32,665 nt of DNA from Bacteroidales bacterium (lineage in GTDB: Bacteria > Bacteroidota > Bacteroidia > Bacteroidales > WCHB1-69), in NCBI GenBank assembly GCA_031253655.1, contig JAIRVY010000160.1:1-32665 (forward strand). The letters are read 5' to 3'. This document shows positions 7,517 through 17,296 of the stretch, in pieces; position 1 is the first letter of the stretch, and every line of letters starts with the position of its first letter. The position numbers and the translations under genes are program-made. The notes under the pieces are model-generated. The model did not search any database and had not been told where the DNA came from. It saw only the letters and a list, made by a program, of their open reading frames with translations.

Positions 7517-10500
7517 ATGAAAAACAAAGGTTTATTTCTGTTTTTTACTATCATTATTGCACTTTCGTGCCTATATTGCATATCTTTTTCTTTCGTAACC
7601 TGGAAAATTGGTAAAGATGCCGAAAAGTTCGCCAACGACCCCGTAGCCATCGAAGAAGCGTTGGTAAATGTTACCGACCCAATGTTACAGAATCACATCA
7701 GAGATTCTGTAATCAATGCACTTACATTACAATACCTTAGAGAAAAAAACGACGAAAAAGTATTCCTGGGATACACATACAAACAGGCTAAATACAAAGA
7801 GATTAACTTGGGACTTGACTTGAAAGGGGGGATGAACGTTACCTTGGAGGTCTCTTATCCAGATGTACTGAAGAGTTTAGCGGAAAATACGGAAGATCCG
7901 TTATTTGAGAGTGCTTTCAACAATGCAAATGAGGAATTTGCCAAAACTACCGGCGGAGACTATATCGGTATATTTGTGAATAGTTTTAACGCAGAAAAGA
8001 ACGCAAAAAATATGCCCAATGCGCAACTTCGTACCTACTTTGGAGAGCGCTATGGCGTTAAAAATGCCTCAGACGCTGAAATTATTAAATTCTTAAGAAC
8101 CGAGTCTAATGAAGTGATTGACAGAACTTTTCGTATATTACGTACTCGTATCGACCGTTTCGGTGTAGCACAACCCAACTTACAACGCCTTCCGGGTAGC
8201 CGTATTTTAGTGGAACTACCCGGTATTAAAGAGCCGGAACGTGTAACAGAACTGTTGAAAAGTACCGCAAAATTAGAGTTTTGGGAAGTGTATAATGACC
8301 TCCTGAACGGAAAATCGGTAATTGACCGCTTTTATGAAGCAGACCAACGGTTGGCACGTGATTTGAAAGCCAAAAAAGAATTGGAAGCCAAAAAGAAAGC
8401 GCTAACCGAAACCATTGAATTAGACTCTACAATAACTTCAATCTTTGAAGAAAACAACATTGAAGAAGAGATAGATGGCGCAATTTTAGCCCACGCCACC
8501 CAAGGTACTGACGGTGTAGTATTTGGCTACTTTAAAGAAGCGGATTTAAAAGCGGTTGACCAGCTTATTCCTGAAATATTAAGACTTATCGGAGATAAAA
8601 GTTTGGTGTTGATGTGGGGAAAACCCGAAAGAAGAACGGGAAACCTCTATCCTTTAATTCCTTTGAAAAGAAACAACGACCGGAACGGTCCTAAATTGAG
8701 TTCCGAAACCATTGGCGGCGCCCGCGTTGTGAAAACAGCACGCCAGGATGTGAACCACGAAAACCAGACTGTGGTGAATATGCATATGGAAACTCAAGCC
8801 GCAGACGAATGGCGCAAAATTACCAAAGCGGCTATGGATAACAAAGCCAAAAGAACCTATATCGCAGTGGTTTTGGATAACTTAGTTTACTCCTATCCGA
8901 TTATTCAGGCAGAAATTCCTAACGGAGAATCGGTAATTTCCGGGCAATTTACTATTGATGAGGCAAAGGACTTGGCAACGGTGCTCAATTCCGGTAATTT
9001 GGAAGCCCGCGTAAATATAGTACAGTCGGAAGTGGTTGGCCCTACACTGGGTAAAGAATCTATCAATTCCGGCTTATTGTCGTTTGCCATGGCATTCCTT
9101 TTAGTACTCTTGTATATGACTTTGTATTACAGTAAAGCCGGTATTGTTGCATGTATTGCTCTGTGTACCAATATTTTCTTCATAATGGGTGTACTTGCTT
9201 CCTTAGGTGCCGTGTTAACCTTACCCGGTATCGCAGGTATTGTACTTACGCTGGCGATGGCAGTGGATGCCAACGTGTTGATATTTGAACGTGTGCGAGA
9301 AGAAGTCAGGGCAGGAAAAGGTGCCCGTCTAGCCATAGATGAAGGCTTCAAAAACGCATACCCCGCTATTATTGACGCTAACGTTACTTCATTAATTACC
9401 GCTATTGTACTCTATGTGTTCGGTTCAGGTCCTATCCAAGGTTTTGCAACTACCTTAATCATAGGTATCTTATCTTCTTTGTTTACCGCTATCTTTATTT
9501 CACGCTTAATTTTTGAAAACAGATTGGCAAAAGGAATTTCTTATCAGTTTGGCAACAAATACACATTGCATCTGTTTGAAAGCACTAAATTCGACTTCAT
9601 AAAAAATAGAAAGTATTTCTATTGGGGTTCCTCCATTGCCTGCGTTATTATGTTGATATCTTTCGCTACCCTGCGATTAAACCCCGGCATTGACTTTACC
9701 GGCGGAAGAAACTATGTGGTTCGTTTCGACCAGGATATAAAAACCAACGAAATTCGGGCTGCTGTGTCGGATGCATTTGGTGGAAATCCGGAAGTGAAAA
9801 CTTTTGGTGGCAACAATCAGGTAAGAATTACTACCAACTACAAAATTGAAAGCAACGACCCCAGTGTAGATAAAGAAGTGGAAGTTATGCTATATAACGC
9901 ATTGAAAGGGTTTTTTGCAAAAGACGATTTAACAGAGGTTGCTTTTACACAACAGTTTGATATGAGAGGAATACAAAGTATGCAAAAAGTGCAGCCTACT
10001 ATAGCACAAGAATTACTGTGGCAGGCAGTTTGGGCAGTATTAATCTCATTAGTATTAATTTTCCTTTATATCGCTTTCCGATTCAAAAACTGGCAGTTTG
10101 GCTTGGGCGGCGTGATAGGCCTTGCTCATGACGCACTACTAACCATAGGGTTATTTTCACTTTTCTATAAAGTGATGCCATTCTCTATGGAGATTGACCA
10201 GGCATTTATTGCGGCTATTCTGACTGTTATTGGATATTCTATTAACAATGTGGTAATTATCTACGACCGTATTCGTGAAAACCTTCGCTTATATTCCAAA
10301 CGCGACTTTTATACTAATATTAACGGTGCGGTAAATAGTACGCTGGGACGTACCGTGAATACATCAGCCTCCACAATCGTGGTGTTATTGGCTATATTCC
10401 TTTTCGGTGGCGAAGTAATTCGCGGATTCATCTTTGCAATGTTTGCCGGTATTATTGTCGGTTCTTACTCAGGTATTTTTATCTCACCACCTTTGGTTTT

Positions 10501-10558
10501 CGACCTGTTAAGAAAAGCAAAAAAAGTGAATAGACAAAAAGTAGAGTTGTTGAAGTAG
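7517..10558 (+). CDS. secDF: Protein translocase subunit SecDF (fused SecD and SecF)
   Basis: Inner-membrane, proton-motive-force-driven accessory of the Sec translocon that pulls exported proteins out on the periplasmic side. At 1013 residues it is a SecD-SecF fusion. One N-terminal membrane helix (about 7-27) is followed by GLDLKGGMNVTLEV (99-112), a large periplasmic P1 domain with a Lys/Glu-rich insert (about 270-310), then a six-helix block ending with VDANVLIFERVREE (about 585-598). The SecF half starts near 700, with GIDFTGGRNYVVRF at about 723 and the helix-4 motif IGYSINNVVIIYDRIREN at about 904. It is followed after 25 bases by secA, a direct functional partner, so the two are almost certainly one transcript. 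Confidence 0.97.
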   Translation: MKNKGLFLFFTIIIALSCLYCISFSFVTWKIGKDAEKFANDPVAIEEALVNVTDPMLQNHIRDSVINALTLQYLREKNDEKVFLGYTYKQAKYKEINLGLDLKGGMNVTLEVSYPDVLKSLAENTEDPLFESAFNNANEEFAKTTGGDYIGIFVNSFNAEKNAKNMPNAQLRTYFGERYGVKNASDAEIIKFLRTESNEVIDRTFRILRTRIDRFGVAQPNLQRLPGSRILVELPGIKEPERVTELLKSTAKLEFWEVYNDLLNGKSVIDRFYEADQRLARDLKAKKELEAKKKALTETIELDSTITSIFEENNIEEEIDGAILAHATQGTDGVVFGYFKEADLKAVDQLIPEILRLIGDKSLVLMWGKPERRTGNLYPLIPLKRNNDRNGPKLSSETIGGARVVKTARQDVNHENQTVVNMHMETQAADEWRKITKAAMDNKAKRTYIAVVLDNLVYSYPIIQAEIPNGESVISGQFTIDEAKDLATVLNSGNLEARVNIVQSEVVGPTLGKESINSGLLSFAMAFLLVLLYMTLYYSKAGIVACIALCTNIFFIMGVLASLGAVLTLPGIAGIVLTLAMAVDANVLIFERVREEVRAGKGARLAIDEGFKNAYPAIIDANVTSLITAIVLYVFGSGPIQGFATTLIIGILSSLFTAIFISRLIFENRLAKGISYQFGNKYTLHLFESTKFDFIKNRKYFYWGSSIACVIMLISFATLRLNPGIDFTGGRNYVVRFDQDIKTNEIRAAVSDAFGGNPEVKTFGGNNQVRITTNYKIESNDPSVDKEVEVMLYNALKGFFAKDDLTEVAFTQQFDMRGIQSMQKVQPTIAQELLWQAVWAVLISLVLIFLYIAFRFKNWQFGLGGVIGLAHDALLTIGLFSLFYKVMPFSMEIDQAFIAAILTVIGYSINNVVIIYDRIRENLRLYSKRDFYTNINGAVNSTLGRTVNTSASTIVVLLAIFLFGGEVIRGFIFAMFAGIIVGSYSGIFISPPLVFDLLRKAKKVNRQKVELLK

Positions 10559-10583
10559 GTATTCTTACTTAATTTGATAACCA

Positions 10584-13500
10584 ATGGCTAATTTTCTAAC
10601 ACAACTGTTTGGTTCTAAAGCTGAAAGAGATTTAAAAGAGCTGAAACCTTTTCTCGAAAAAGCATTAGGTGTTGAGCCTTACATTACCCCGCTTACCAAC
10701 GATGAACTGCGTGCGAAAACAACAGAATTTCGCGATAAAATTGCAGAACAGGTATACACCGAATATGAACGAATTGCTGAAATTAAACAATATTTAGATG
10801 TTAACTATGATTTGGATATTGAAGAAAAACAACAGTTATACAAAGAAATAGATACGTTAGAGAAAAAAAGCTACGATAAAACACAAGAGATATTAAACGA
10901 AATACTTCCTGAGGCTTTTTCCGTGATGAAAGAGACTGCCCGCAGGTTTAAAGAGAATGATTTTGTGGAGGTTACCGCCACGGAAATGGATAGAAATATT
11001 GCCGCTTACAGAGAATGCGTAGAGATTACAGGTCATATTGCCAAATATGCAAGTACTTGGTCTGCCGGTGGTAATATGATTAAGTGGGATATGTGCCACT
11101 ACGATGTGCAACTTATAGGAGGAACAGTGCTTCATCAGGGAAAAATTGCCGAAATGGGAACAGGGGAAGGAAAAACTTTGGTGGCCACCTTGGCTGTTTA
11201 TCTCAACGCCCTGCCCGGAAAAGGTGTACACGTAGTTACCGTTAACGACTACTTAGCCAAACGTGACTCGGAATGGATGGGTCTGTTGTACGAATTTCAC
11301 GGATTAACCGTGGATTGCATCGACAAACACGAACCAAACTCGGAAGAACGCCTCCAAGCATACCTTGCAGATATTACCTACGGCACTAACAACGAGTTCG
11401 GTTTCGACTACCTGCGCGATAATATGGCGCGAAATGTGGGCGAACTTGTGCAGCGACCCCATAACTACGCTATCGTGGACGAGGTGGACTCCGTTTTAAT
11501 TGACGATGCCAGAACACCATTGATTATTTCCGGTCCTACACCCCGAGGAGACCAACAAGAGTTTGACATATATAAACCGATGATTGAACGTTTGTTTAAC
11601 GCGCAAAAGTTGTTGGTAAGCGAAATACTAACCAAAGCCAAACAACTGTTGGCGGAAAATCCGGAACCGAAACCGGAAGAGGAAGGCGCTATTTTGCTAC
11701 TTCGCGCCCATAGAGCGTTACCCAAAAATAAAGCCCTCATTAAATTCCTGAGCGAACAGGGTATGAAACAGTTACTTCTGAGAACAGAAGCATTTTATAT
11801 GCAACAGCAGAATAGAAATATGCCCATCATTGATAAGGAACTCTTTTTTGTGATTGAAGAAAAACAAAATACGGTTGACATTCAGGAAAAAGGGATTGAT
11901 TTGGTTTCACGCAGTGCGGAAGAAGCCAAAATGTTCATTATCCCAGACGTGGGTGCGGAGATTGCCGAAATGGAAAAGCAAAATCTCTCATCTGAAGATA
12001 AAATTAAAGCCAAAAACGAAATCTACCGCAATTTCTCTATCGCTTCAGAACGTATTCACACAGTACATCAATTGTTGAAAGCCTATACGATGTTTGAAAA
12101 AGATGTGGAATATGTGATTATTGATAACAAAGTAAAGATTGTGGATGAGCAAACGGGACGTATTATGGAAGGACGCCGTTACTCAGACGGATTACACCAA
12201 GCCATTGAAGCAAAGGAGAATATGAAAGTGGAAGCCGCCACACAAACCTATGCCACTATTACCCTGCAAAACTACTTCCGTATGTACAAAAAACTTTCCG
12301 GAATGACAGGAACGGCAGAAACAGAAGCGGGCGAGTTTTGGAATATCTATAAATTGGATGTAGTGGTAATTCCTACCAACCGCCCCATTGCACGTATCGA
12401 CCCGGAAGACCTTGTTTACAAAACCAAACGTGAAAAATATACAGCCGTAGTGGATGAAATTCTGCGATTAAACGGCGAAGGCCGTCCGGTGCTGGTAGGT
12501 ACTACTTCGGTGGAAATTTCCGAGTTGCTTTCTAAAATTATGACCGCCCGAAAAATCAGACACAACGTTTTGAATGCCAAATTACACAAAAAAGAAGCAG
12601 ATATTGTGGCGGAAGCAGGGCAATCGGGAACCGTTACCATCTCTACAAATATGGCAGGTCGTGGTACCGACATTAAACTGGGAGCCGGTATTAAAGAAAA
12701 AGGAGGACTTGCCATTATCGGTACGGAAAGACACGACTCGCGGCGCGTTGACAGACAGTTGCGCGGACGTGCAGGTCGTCAGGGAGACCCCGGAAGTTCC
12801 CAATTCTTTGTTTCGTTAGAAGATGACCTGATGAGGTTGTTCGGGTCGGAACGTATCTCAAGAATAATGGACAGAATAGGTTTGAAAGACGGTGAAGTAA
12901 TTCAACACAGTATGATTTCAAAATCTATTGAACGTGCACAGAAGAAAGTGGAGGAAAACAACTTCGGCATCCGTAAACGTTTATTGGAGTACGACGACGT
13001 GATGAATAAACAGCGCGAAACTATATACCGAAAAAGAAGAAATGCACTTTGGGGGGATAAGTTGGCGATAGATATTTCCGATATGTTTTACGATGTGTGT
13101 GTAAAAGTAGTGGAACGCAACTACCATGCCAGAGATTATGATGGGTTTTATCAGGATTTGATTACCACTTTCGGATGTGAAACGCCATTTACGGAAGACC
13201 ATTTTTTTCAGGAAAGAACTAACAAACTCGTTGATGAGTTGTATGTTAAAGTGTTTGAAAACTACAAAATAAGACAGCAATTGTTGTGCAAACAGGCTTT
13301 CCCGGTAGTAGAACGAGTATATTTAGATAACGGCGAGCGTTTTGCAAACATCGCTATTCCAATTACCGACGGCGTAAAAACACTGAATGTGGTTGCACCA
13401 TTGAAAAAGTGTTTCGAAACAGAGGGTCGTGAAATAGGGCTTTCCATTGAAAAAGGGATTACTTTGGCGGTTATCGACAATGCGTGGAAAGAGCATTTGC

Positions 13501-13862
13501 GCGAAATGGACGACCTGAAACAATCGGTGCAAAACGCCTCCTATGAACAAAAAGACCCGTTGTTAATCTATAAATTAGAGTCTTACAATCTTTTCGATAC
13601 GTTGTTAGAAAAAATTAATGAAGAGATTATTTCATTCTTGAATAAAGGTGGGCTGCCTATGGAGTCTCAGGTTCGCGAAGCGCAGTTGCCGCAATCGGAA
13701 GCACGCAGACTGCAAACGGGCAGAAGCGAAATTGCAGGACGACAAGTAATTGGAGGCAAAGGTAGTGCGCCGGTACGTGTTGAAAAAAAGGTAGGTAGGA
13801 ATGATCCCTGCCCTTGTGGTTCAGGCAAGAAATATAAAAACTGCCACGGAAAAGAGGAATAA
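10584..13862 (+). CDS. secA: Preprotein translocase ATPase SecA
   Basis: ATP-driven motor that pushes preproteins through SecYEG. Visible in order: Walker A MGTGEGKT near residues 190-198; DEAD-type Walker [16 protein letters not shown] near 298-312; the second nucleotide-binding domain with [23 protein letters not shown] (about 688-700) and the arginine-finger patch [14 protein letters not shown]; and the two-helix finger around [15 protein letters not shown] zinc-binding SEC-C tail [13 protein letters not shown] (about 1076-1088) closes the protein. At 1092 residues it is some 190 longer than the E. coli protein. Most of the excess lies after the DEAD region (about 325-480), an insertion known in Bacteroidota SecA. 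It ends 4 bases from the convergent tpiA. Confidence 0.98.
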   Translation: MANFLTQLFGSKAERDLKELKPFLEKALGVEPYITPLTNDELRAKTTEFRDKIAEQVYTEYERIAEIKQYLDVNYDLDIEEKQQLYKEIDTLEKKSYDKTQEILNEILPEAFSVMKETARRFKENDFVEVTATEMDRNIAAYRECVEITGHIAKYASTWSAGGNMIKWDMCHYDVQLIGGTVLHQGKIAEMGTGEGKTLVATLAVYLNALPGKGVHVVTVNDYLAKRDSEWMGLLYEFHGLTVDCIDKHEPNSEERLQAYLADITYGTNNEFGFDYLRDNMARNVGELVQRPHNYAIVDEVDSVLIDDARTPLIISGPTPRGDQQEFDIYKPMIERLFNAQKLLVSEILTKAKQLLAENPEPKPEEEGAILLLRAHRALPKNKALIKFLSEQGMKQLLLRTEAFYMQQQNRNMPIIDKELFFVIEEKQNTVDIQEKGIDLVSRSAEEAKMFIIPDVGAEIAEMEKQNLSSEDKIKAKNEIYRNFSIASERIHTVHQLLKAYTMFEKDVEYVIIDNKVKIVDEQTGRIMEGRRYSDGLHQAIEAKENMKVEAATQTYATITLQNYFRMYKKLSGMTGTAETEAGEFWNIYKLDVVVIPTNRPIARIDPEDLVYKTKREKYTAVVDEILRLNGEGRPVLVGTTSVEISELLSKIMTARKIRHNVLNAKLHKKEADIVAEAGQSGTVTISTNMAGRGTDIKLGAGIKEKGGLAIIGTERHDSRRVDRQLRGRAGRQGDPGSSQFFVSLEDDLMRLFGSERISRIMDRIGLKDGEVIQHSMISKSIERAQKKVEENNFGIRKRLLEYDDVMNKQRETIYRKRRNALWGDKLAIDISDMFYDVCVKVVERNYHARDYDGFYQDLITTFGCETPFTEDHFFQERTNKLVDELYVKVFENYKIRQQLLCKQAFPVVERVYLDNGERFANIAIPITDGVKTLNVVAPLKKCFETEGREIGLSIEKGITLAVIDNAWKEHLREMDDLKQSVQNASYEQKDPLLIYKLESYNLFDTLLEKINEEIISFLNKGGLPMESQVREAQLPQSEARRLQTGRSEIAGRQVIGGKGSAPVRVEKKVGRNDPCPCGSGKKYKNCHGKEE

Positions 13863-13866
13863 AGTT

Positions 13867-14643
13867 CTAATTTTCCTTTATGGCTGTTTCAGCAGCTTCA
13901 ATAATGGCAACAAAATCATTGGCTTTGAGCGAGGCGCCGCCTATAAGTCCACCGTCAACATTAGGTTGTGTGAAAAGTTCCAGTGCATTTTGAGCATTAC
14001 AACTACCGCCGTACAAAATATAGGCTGAATAGGCAGTTTCGGTACCATATTTCTTCTCAATAAGTTGGCGGATGAAACTATGCATTTCTTCGGCTTGAGC
14101 GGGAGAAGCTGTTTCTCCCGTACCGATAGCCCACACCGGCTCGTATGCAATTACCACACTCTCAAAATCCCCTTTCGACAAATGAAACAACGACTCTTTA
14201 ATCTGTTTCTCAACCACTTCAAAATGTTGATTACCTTTTCGCTCTTCAATCACTTCTCCGCAACAAACCACCGGCACCAACTGACTTTCCAGCAACAAAT
14301 CCACTTTTTTGGCAATAGTTTGGTTCGATTCGTGGAAGAATTTTCTTCTTTCGGAGTGTCCTACGATACAAAATTCTACGCCTAGTTGTGCCAGCATTTC
14401 GGCGGAAATTTCACCGGTTACTGCACCGTTTTTATATTCGCTGCAATTTTGTGCGCCCACGGAAAAGTCTGCCTCATCAGCCTGATCGGTTGCCAATTCT
14501 AAATAAAGATAAGGCGGACACAATACCACGCCGGTTTCTAATCTTAACCCGGAAAGTTGTTTGCCAATTTCAATGATTAAATCGTCTGCCTCTTCAAAGG
14601 ATTTGTTCATTTTCCAGTTTCCAATTACCATTTTTGGTTTCAT
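13867..14643 (-). CDS. tpiA: Triosephosphate isomerase
   Basis: Glycolytic and gluconeogenic enzyme interconverting dihydroxyacetone phosphate and glyceraldehyde 3-phosphate. The 258 residues show every catalytic signature: GNWKMN with Lys11, VGHSERR with His96, AYEPVWAIGTG with Glu168 and the mobile loop 6, and the phosphate-gripping YGGSCN and GLIGGASL near the C-terminus. The gene begins 38 bases after mreD on the same strand, so it may be the last gene of an mreC-mreD-tpiA transcript. A private promoter in that gap was not recognised. Confidence 0.98.
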   Translation of the reverse strand: MKPKMVIGNWKMNKSFEEADDLIIEIGKQLSGLRLETGVVLCPPYLYLELATDQADEADFSVGAQNCSEYKNGAVTGEISAEMLAQLGVEFCIVGHSERRKFFHESNQTIAKKVDLLLESQLVPVVCCGEVIEERKGNQHFEVVEKQIKESLFHLSKGDFESVVIAYEPVWAIGTGETASPAQAEEMHSFIRQLIEKKYGTETAYSAYILYGGSCNAQNALELFTQPNVDGGLIGGASLKANDFVAIIEAAETAIKEN

Positions 14644-14681
14644 ACTATGATTTTTTTGATTTATATGATTTTATGTTTGGT

Positions 14682-15191
14682 TTACTTCCGATCTGAGTAG
14701 AAAATATATTCAAGGCATAGAATAATGAACGATGTAAAAAGCGTATTCACTAGCGAAGTCCAAAAAATACGCAACCATTGTGCCCATTGAAAGGTTTCCA
14801 AAATAGTTACCGTAATCTGATGCACAAAAACGAAAAGAAGTGTATAAACCAGAATCCAGTTAAAGGGTTTTACACCGGGGAGAGGTCTAACTCCCGCGTC
14901 CAAAGGTTTTAATCCATTTAAAATAAGAATGATATAAGGACGCAAATAGATGGCAAATACACAGGCAAAAGATTGAATGCCGTAAGTTCTCAGAAAAGCA
15001 TCAACAATAAAACCTGCTATAAAAGCAATAATATATTGGAATGTTTTGGGAATTTCTGCCGGAAGCAGAATGAGGAACAGTAGATATACAAAAGGATTCA
15101 TAAATCCAAACCATTGAACGTAGTTAAATACAAATACTTGCAACAGTATCAAGATGATAAAACGGGATAGATTTGTAAAAAACTTATTCAT
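14682..15191 (-). CDS. mreD: Rod shape-determining protein MreD
   Basis: A 169-residue membrane protein with about five hydrophobic helices, the size and hydropathy of MreD, which works with MreB and MreC to organise elongation-type peptidoglycan synthesis. Primary sequence in this family is poorly conserved, so the call rests on topology, on VNTLFTSFIILCLEY at the end, and above all on position: its start overlaps the end of mreC by 8 bases (translational coupling). Confidence 0.88.
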   Translation of the reverse strand: MNKFFTNLSRFIILILLQVFVFNYVQWFGFMNPFVYLLFLILLPAEIPKTFQYIIAFIAGFIVDAFLRTYGIQSFACVFAIYLRPYIILILNGLKPLDAGVRPLPGVKPFNWILVYTLLFVFVHQITVTILETFQWAQWLRIFWTSLVNTLFTSFIILCLEYIFYSDRK

Positions 15192-16023
15192 TTCTAAATT
15201 TTGATTGTAAAGAATCCAATTCGGATTTATAGAGATTTGATACGAGATAAACGTTATTGAGGTTTCTAAAGTTGGTGGCTAATTTTATTGTTATCGTCAA
15301 GAAAGTATTGTTTGGGTTGTCAAATTTCTCAATGACGGTCCCAATAAGAATATCTTTCGGGAATACGTATGAATATCCGCTGGTAACCACAGAATCTCCC
15401 ACTGAAACCATAAGATGTTGCGGTATATCGGTAAGGTGTGCAATGGTAGGATCGTTATCCAACCACATTACTGTACCAATTTGATTAATAGGGATTATTT
15501 TTGCACTGATTCGAGAGTTGGGGTTTAACAAAGAAATAACGGTGCTGTAATTGCGAGAAACATCACTCACAACACCCACAACACCATTAGGTGAGAGAAC
15601 TGCCATATCAGGAACTATTCCATCCAGTTTTCCCTTATCAATGATGATATAATTGAAAGTTTTGTTAGTAGTATTGAAAACGATATGTGCATTGGTAATC
15701 GCATACATCCTGCGTTTATTTCTGTCCGCTACCGAATAAAACGACTGAACGGAATCGTTGGAGAAAATAAACATATTCTCTCTTTCTCTGAGTAATTCAA
15801 TATTTTGCTCCATCAGGTAAGCATTTTCCCGGGGAAAATGAAACTGACGATAGAAAAAATTCCCGAATTTTTGAATAGGACCCGTAATTCTCTGCATAGA
15901 CGTTGAAATCGCAAAATGCTGATAATTACTGTTTTTATATATCAACATAATAGAAAAAACAAGTAATAGTACGAAAAAAAGAAGGTGGAAGTAGCGTTTA
16001 ATTAATTCTCTAAGACGATTCAT
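15184..16023 (-). CDS. mreC: Rod shape-determining protein MreC
   Basis: A 279-residue periplasmic scaffold anchored by one N-terminal helix (about 13-29). A coiled-coil-prone stretch (about 65-85, LMEQNIELLRERENMF) follows, then the double beta-barrel core with GKLDGIVPDMAVLSPNGVVG (about 132-151) and VGDSVVTSGYSYVFPKDILIG (about 213-233). These match the conserved G-x-x-x-G-V and GD-x-V-x-TSG-x-x-x-x-FP patches of MreC. It forms a coupled pair with mreD. mreB, the usual upstream neighbour, is not here: the next gene upstream is divergent, so in this genome mreB is likely elsewhere. Confidence 0.95.
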   Translation of the reverse strand: MNRLRELIKRYFHLLFFVLLLVFSIMLIYKNSNYQHFAISTSMQRITGPIQKFGNFFYRQFHFPRENAYLMEQNIELLRERENMFIFSNDSVQSFYSVADRNKRRMYAITNAHIVFNTTNKTFNYIIIDKGKLDGIVPDMAVLSPNGVVGVVSDVSRNYSTVISLLNPNSRISAKIIPINQIGTVMWLDNDPTIAHLTDIPQHLMVSVGDSVVTSGYSYVFPKDILIGTVIEKFDNPNNTFLTITIKLATNFRNLNNVYLVSNLYKSELDSLQSKFRNE

Positions 16024-16046
16024 TATTATGTTTGAAAAAAGTGCGG

Positions 16047-16054
16047 CAAAAGTA
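16047..16054 (-). promoter_or_regulatory. -7 promoter box for mreC
   Basis: Minus-strand TACTTTTG followed by CCGC is an exact TAnnTTTG match 24 bases before the mreC ATG. No convincing -33 element was seen. Confidence 0.55.
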
Positions 16055-16084
16055 TATTTTTTAGCGGTTTATAAAGAAAAATCC

Positions 16085-16092
16085 TATTTTTG
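16085..16092 (+). promoter_or_regulatory. -7 promoter box for the GT4-like gene
   Basis: TATTTTTG followed by CAC is an exact TAnnTTTG match, leaving a leader of about 50 bases to the ATG at 16148. It probably drives the run of plus-strand genes from the glycosyltransferase through tgt and the M48 protease. Confidence 0.55.
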
Positions 16093-16147
16093 CACTTCAC
16101 CATTCACGTTTAAGAAAAACAGTTTTATTACTGTGAAATAATCTGAA

Positions 16148-17284
16148 ATGACAAAATCGCGAAAAATATGCTTCCTACAGGTTGACCACTTGCCAGACGA
16201 CGACAGGGTGTGGTTTCATCAATCTAAAACTTTGAAAGAAAATGGCTTTGACGTTTCAGTAATTTCAACACGGACGAACTGTTCCAATTTGGAAAATGTT
16301 TTTTGTTTCGACGATACCGGTATGAAAAAAAGAGAAATAAACAGAAAAATTTCGGAAATTCTGGGTAATATAGACCCGGAACTTATTGTCTGCGACAATC
16401 CGTTGGCTGTTTATTATGCTTCAAAATATAGAAAGAGTAAAAGAGAAAATATTAACATTATTATGGATGTTACAGAATGGTACCCCTCAAAGAAAAACCT
16501 TGCTTATCTAACTGGACTAAAATATTTACTGAAAAAAATAGTATTAGAAGTTTTGAATCTAAATAGCGGGTTTAAAGCGGATGGGTTTATTTTTGGGGAA
16601 GAACATAAAGCAAAGTTCTTCAAGAAATATTTTAAGAGAAAACCATTTGTAGATTTACCGTATTATCCTGATTTGAAATATATTGAAAAATGGAAACCGA
16701 AGGAAGATTATTCAAAATGGAATTTCTTCTATAGTGGTTTGTTAAATAAAGACAAAGGTTTTAACAACCTGTTTGAATCAATGAAAATTTCTGCTCATGC
16801 AAACCAAAATCTTGCATTTGTATTGATTATTATTACAAAAGATTTTTTAAACGAAGAACAGAAGCTGTTATTTACTAACATCCCAAAAAACTTAAAAATT
16901 GAGTTTAAGGATTATATGACTTTTGAAATGTTTTGTAAGGAGATTTCGAGTTATGATATTTTTCTGGATTTAAGAGAGAAGGATAAGGAAAACAATAGAT
17001 GTTTGCCCATAAAGTTGTTCTACTATATGGCTTGTGGCAAACCTTCAGTATTTACCGATTTGGATGCAATAAGACTACAAGTACCTGAAATTGACGAATT
17101 TGTATCACTAACCAATTCGAATGATTATATTAATATTTCGCAAATAATAACGGAATATATTACAAATAGAGATAAATATCTTCAACATTCAGCGGCGGCA
17201 TTGAAATATTCTCTCGAAAAATATAATTGGGGGGTAATAGCAAATGAGTTTTTGAAATTCATCAGCAGTCTTTCCAGCGATTAA
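16148..17284 (+). CDS. Glycosyltransferase, GT4-like (GT-B fold)
   Basis: A 378-residue soluble protein. The N-terminal CFLQVDHLPDDDRVWFHQ resembles the D-D-x-R-V start of GT4-type transferases that bind the acceptor, and a Rossmann-like strand/helix pattern continues through DPELIVCDNPLAVYYA. The C-terminal half has FFYSGLLNKDKGFNNL (about 195-210) and the donor-site region LPIKLFYYMACGKPSVFTD (about 289-307), the counterpart of the E-x7-E region; only part of that motif is kept. Sugar and acceptor are unknown. It is followed after 12 bases by tgt, an unrelated function, so co-transcription here says little about its role. It is more AT-rich than tgt, which would suit a separate origin. Confidence 0.78.
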   Translation: MTKSRKICFLQVDHLPDDDRVWFHQSKTLKENGFDVSVISTRTNCSNLENVFCFDDTGMKKREINRKISEILGNIDPELIVCDNPLAVYYASKYRKSKRENINIIMDVTEWYPSKKNLAYLTGLKYLLKKIVLEVLNLNSGFKADGFIFGEEHKAKFFKKYFKRKPFVDLPYYPDLKYIEKWKPKEDYSKWNFFYSGLLNKDKGFNNLFESMKISAHANQNLAFVLIIITKDFLNEEQKLLFTNIPKNLKIEFKDYMTFEMFCKEISSYDIFLDLREKDKENNRCLPIKLFYYMACGKPSVFTDLDAIRLQVPEIDEFVSLTNSNDYINISQIITEYITNRDKYLQHSAAALKYSLEKYNWGVIANEFLKFISSLSSD

Positions 17285-17296
17285 TTGATAATATTA

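Noticed and set aside
17285..17296. TTG start four codons upstream for tgt
   Set aside because: The ATG at 17297 matches the usual start of the family, and the TTG directly abuts the previous stop codon.
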